Shown here piece after piece: positions 13,074-14,306 of a stretch of 14,306 bases of DNA. The notes beneath the pieces are model-generated. The model had not been told where the DNA came from. It saw only the letters and a program-made list of their open reading frames with translations, and did no database searches. Every line of letters begins with the position of its first letter. The first letter of the stretch is position 1. A program made the position numbers and the translations under genes. This DNA comes from Nitrospirota bacterium. Its GTDB lineage: Bacteria > Nitrospirota > JAOUDF01. The DNA lies in the NCBI GenBank assembly GCA_029859385.1, contig JAOUDF010000044.1:1-14306 (forward strand), read 5' to 3'.

Positions 13074-13669
13074 TGACAACCGGGGAAAGCATGCAACAGA
13101 TCGGTATTTCACCCATCATCAGGATGGACAGGATCGGGTTCAACGAATATGCGAAGGAACATGTTGTTCCGGCGACCCTGCGCCTCCTCATCGTATCCGA
13201 CGGCTCCATGACAAGGCTTCTCAGGGGATGGAGCCTGGCCGATGTGACGCTGGAAACCGTCTGCCTTGACGATCGTCCCGCAGGGAAGGAAACGGCCCAA
13301 TGGCTGGAGATACCCGAGGATACGTCCGTATATCACAGGGAGGTATGGCTTAAGGCCAACGACGACAAACTGGTCTTTGCCAGCTCTGACTGGCACCTTT
13401 CCAATACCGATATCGAACTGGACAATCTCGCGACCCAGTTTGTCGGCGACTTGAGGACGAGTGCCGTGCCCGTCGGCGATCTTATCCGCAGGCGGGGATT
13501 GTGGAGCAGGCATGACCTGCTGGAGATCGGCCAGTACCGGTCCGATGAGCTGAGCCGGTTGTGGGGCGGTGAATCGTTCTGGGGCAGGCGCTATCGGATG
13601 CAGGTCGAAGGGATAGTGAGCGGCACTATTCTCGAAATATTTTCTCCCCGGCTCGGGGAGGCCCAATGA
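13073..13669 (+). CDS. ubiC: UbiC-family chorismate--pyruvate lyase
   Basis: A 198-residue cytoplasmic protein; UbiC enzymes split chorismate into 4-hydroxybenzoate and pyruvate. Aligning by eye to E. coli UbiC: SDGSMTRLL (42-50) matches its DSMTKRF segment, YHREVWL (87-93) supplies the catalytic arginine as Arg89 (E. coli Arg76), PVGDLI (133-138) matches PLGRYL, FWGRRYRM (169-176) matches LWGRRSRL, and LEIFSP (187-192) supplies the acid as Glu188 (E. coli Glu155). It is longer than the E. coli enzyme (165) by an N-terminal extension and an insert near 155-168. ATG at 13073 overlaps the upstream TAA; an ATG at 13091 behind GGGGAAAGC is an alternative start. It overlaps ubiA by ATGA. The key residues suggest activity, but the product could feed something other than ubiquinone. 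Confidence 0.82.
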   Translation: MTTGESMQQIGISPIIRMDRIGFNEYAKEHVVPATLRLLIVSDGSMTRLLRGWSLADVTLETVCLDDRPAGKETAQWLEIPEDTSVYHREVWLKANDDKLVFASSDWHLSNTDIELDNLATQFVGDLRTSAVPVGDLIRRRGLWSRHDLLEIGQYRSDELSRLWGGESFWGRRYRMQVEGIVSGTILEIFSPRLGEAQ

Positions 13670-14306
13670 CGACGGATACCATGGCCACATCGTCCGTAAG
13701 GATTCAGGCAGTCTCCGACCTCATGCGCATTCCCCGGCAGTACGGCACGCTGCTGGTGATGCTGCCCACCCTCTGGTCGCTCTTCCTGGCCGCCGATGGC
13801 CGTCCCTCCCTGTCCCTTCTGCTCATCTTCATCTTCGGTTCTTTCATCATGCGCAGTGCAGGATGCGTCATCAACGACATGGCCGACCGGAACTTCGACC
13901 CTCTCGTCGAGCGCACCAAGGGGAGGCCTCTCGCCTCAAATCGGATGTCGGTCCGCGCCGCCCTCATCGTGCTGGCAGCGCTGCTGTCCATCGCCCTTGG
14001 TCTTGCCTTCATGCTCAACCGTACCGCTTTCCTTCTCTGTTTTCCCGGCGCCCTGCTCGCCATGATCTACCCCTTTACCAAGCGATATATCCAGATCCCT
14101 CAGGCGGTAATGGGCATTGCCTTCGGTTGGGGTTCGGTCATTGCATGGGCGGCGGTAAGGGGAACGGTGGAAATACAGGCGTTCCTGATCTTCTTCGCCA
14201 CGGCGTTATGGGCCACGGCCTACGACACCCTCTATGCCCTGCAGGACATTGATGACGACCGGAAGATCGGCGTAAAATCATCCGCTATCTTCTTTGGGCG
14301 TAAAGT
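13666..14306 (+). CDS. ubiA: UbiA-family aromatic prenyltransferase, 3' truncated
   Basis: A polytopic membrane enzyme that attaches a polyprenyl chain to an aromatic acid or diol. 213 residues are present of the usual 285-295; the frame is still open at the window end. The first aspartate motif NDMADRNFD (70-78) and the second, from DTLYALQDIDDD (187-198), both needed for Mg-diphosphate binding, are intact. IYPFTKRYIQIPQ (134-146) matches the conserved loop of UbiA/MqnP proteins, and several hydrophobic helices alternate around them. Starts ATG within the ubiC stop (ATGA). The acceptor could be 4-hydroxybenzoate (UbiA) or 1,4-dihydroxy-6-naphthoate (MqnP of the futalosine menaquinone route). 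The adjacent ubiC argues for the first and the anaerobic context for the second. Confidence 0.93.
   Translation, partial: MTTDTMATSSVRIQAVSDLMRIPRQYGTLLVMLPTLWSLFLAADGRPSLSLLLIFIFGSFIMRSAGCVINDMADRNFDPLVERTKGRPLASNRMSVRAALIVLAALLSIALGLAFMLNRTAFLLCFPGALLAMIYPFTKRYIQIPQAVMGIAFGWGSVIAWAAVRGTVEIQAFLIFFATALWATAYDTLYALQDIDDDRKIGVKSSAIFFGRK

Noticed and set aside
13109..13690. Open frame of 193 codons on the - strand
   Set aside because: Antisense to the UbiC-family gene, which aligns with known catalytic residues.

Overview
The window reads as a piece of chromosome from a Geobacter-like anaerobe (Desulfuromonadales, formerly Deltaproteobacteria). This is inferred from the gene families, the fairly GC-rich coding sequence and the quinone and extracytoplasmic redox genes. 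I could not run a search to confirm it. Genes cover almost the whole window and no gap exceeds 300 bases. There are no rRNA or tRNA genes, CRISPR arrays, transposases or integrases.

Layout. Positions 1-1857 (+ strand) hold the 3' part of hemL (tetrapyrrole synthesis), then a less GC-rich two-gene cassette: a Zeta-toxin-like P-loop kinase and an overlapping 57-residue gene that is a candidate antitoxin. Positions 1929-7206 (- strand, read right to left) hold tatA, then apbE, a NusG-domain-II protein and a Gx-transporter protein. These three overlap and resemble the flavinylation/EetA/EetB set of extracellular electron transfer loci. Next come a SPOR-domain protein and mazG. A GT2 glycosyltransferase, a small lipid-A-N-domain membrane protein and acylphosphatase follow behind their own promoter. 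Positions 7361-9252 (-) hold a MacB/FtsX-type ABC permease and its ATPase, overlapping by ATGA. Positions 9384-10601 (-) hold an MltD-like lytic transglycosylase with LysM. Positions 10768-14306 (+) hold a tight quinone-type operon: ubiE, a radical SAM protein, a UbiC-family chorismate lyase and a UbiA prenyltransferase cut by the window end.

Main points of interest. (a) The ubiE-radical SAM-ubiC-ubiA operon puts a chorismate lyase in a presumed menaquinone-only anaerobe and includes a radical SAM enzyme of unknown job. (b) The apbE/NusG-II/Gx-transporter triad. (c) The kinase plus 57-residue cassette. (d) Two genes, ubiE and the GT2 gene, have near-consensus sigma-70 promoters placed so that transcription would begin within a few bases of the ATG, and neither has a Shine-Dalgarno sequence. 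Both are predicted to give leaderless or nearly leaderless transcripts.
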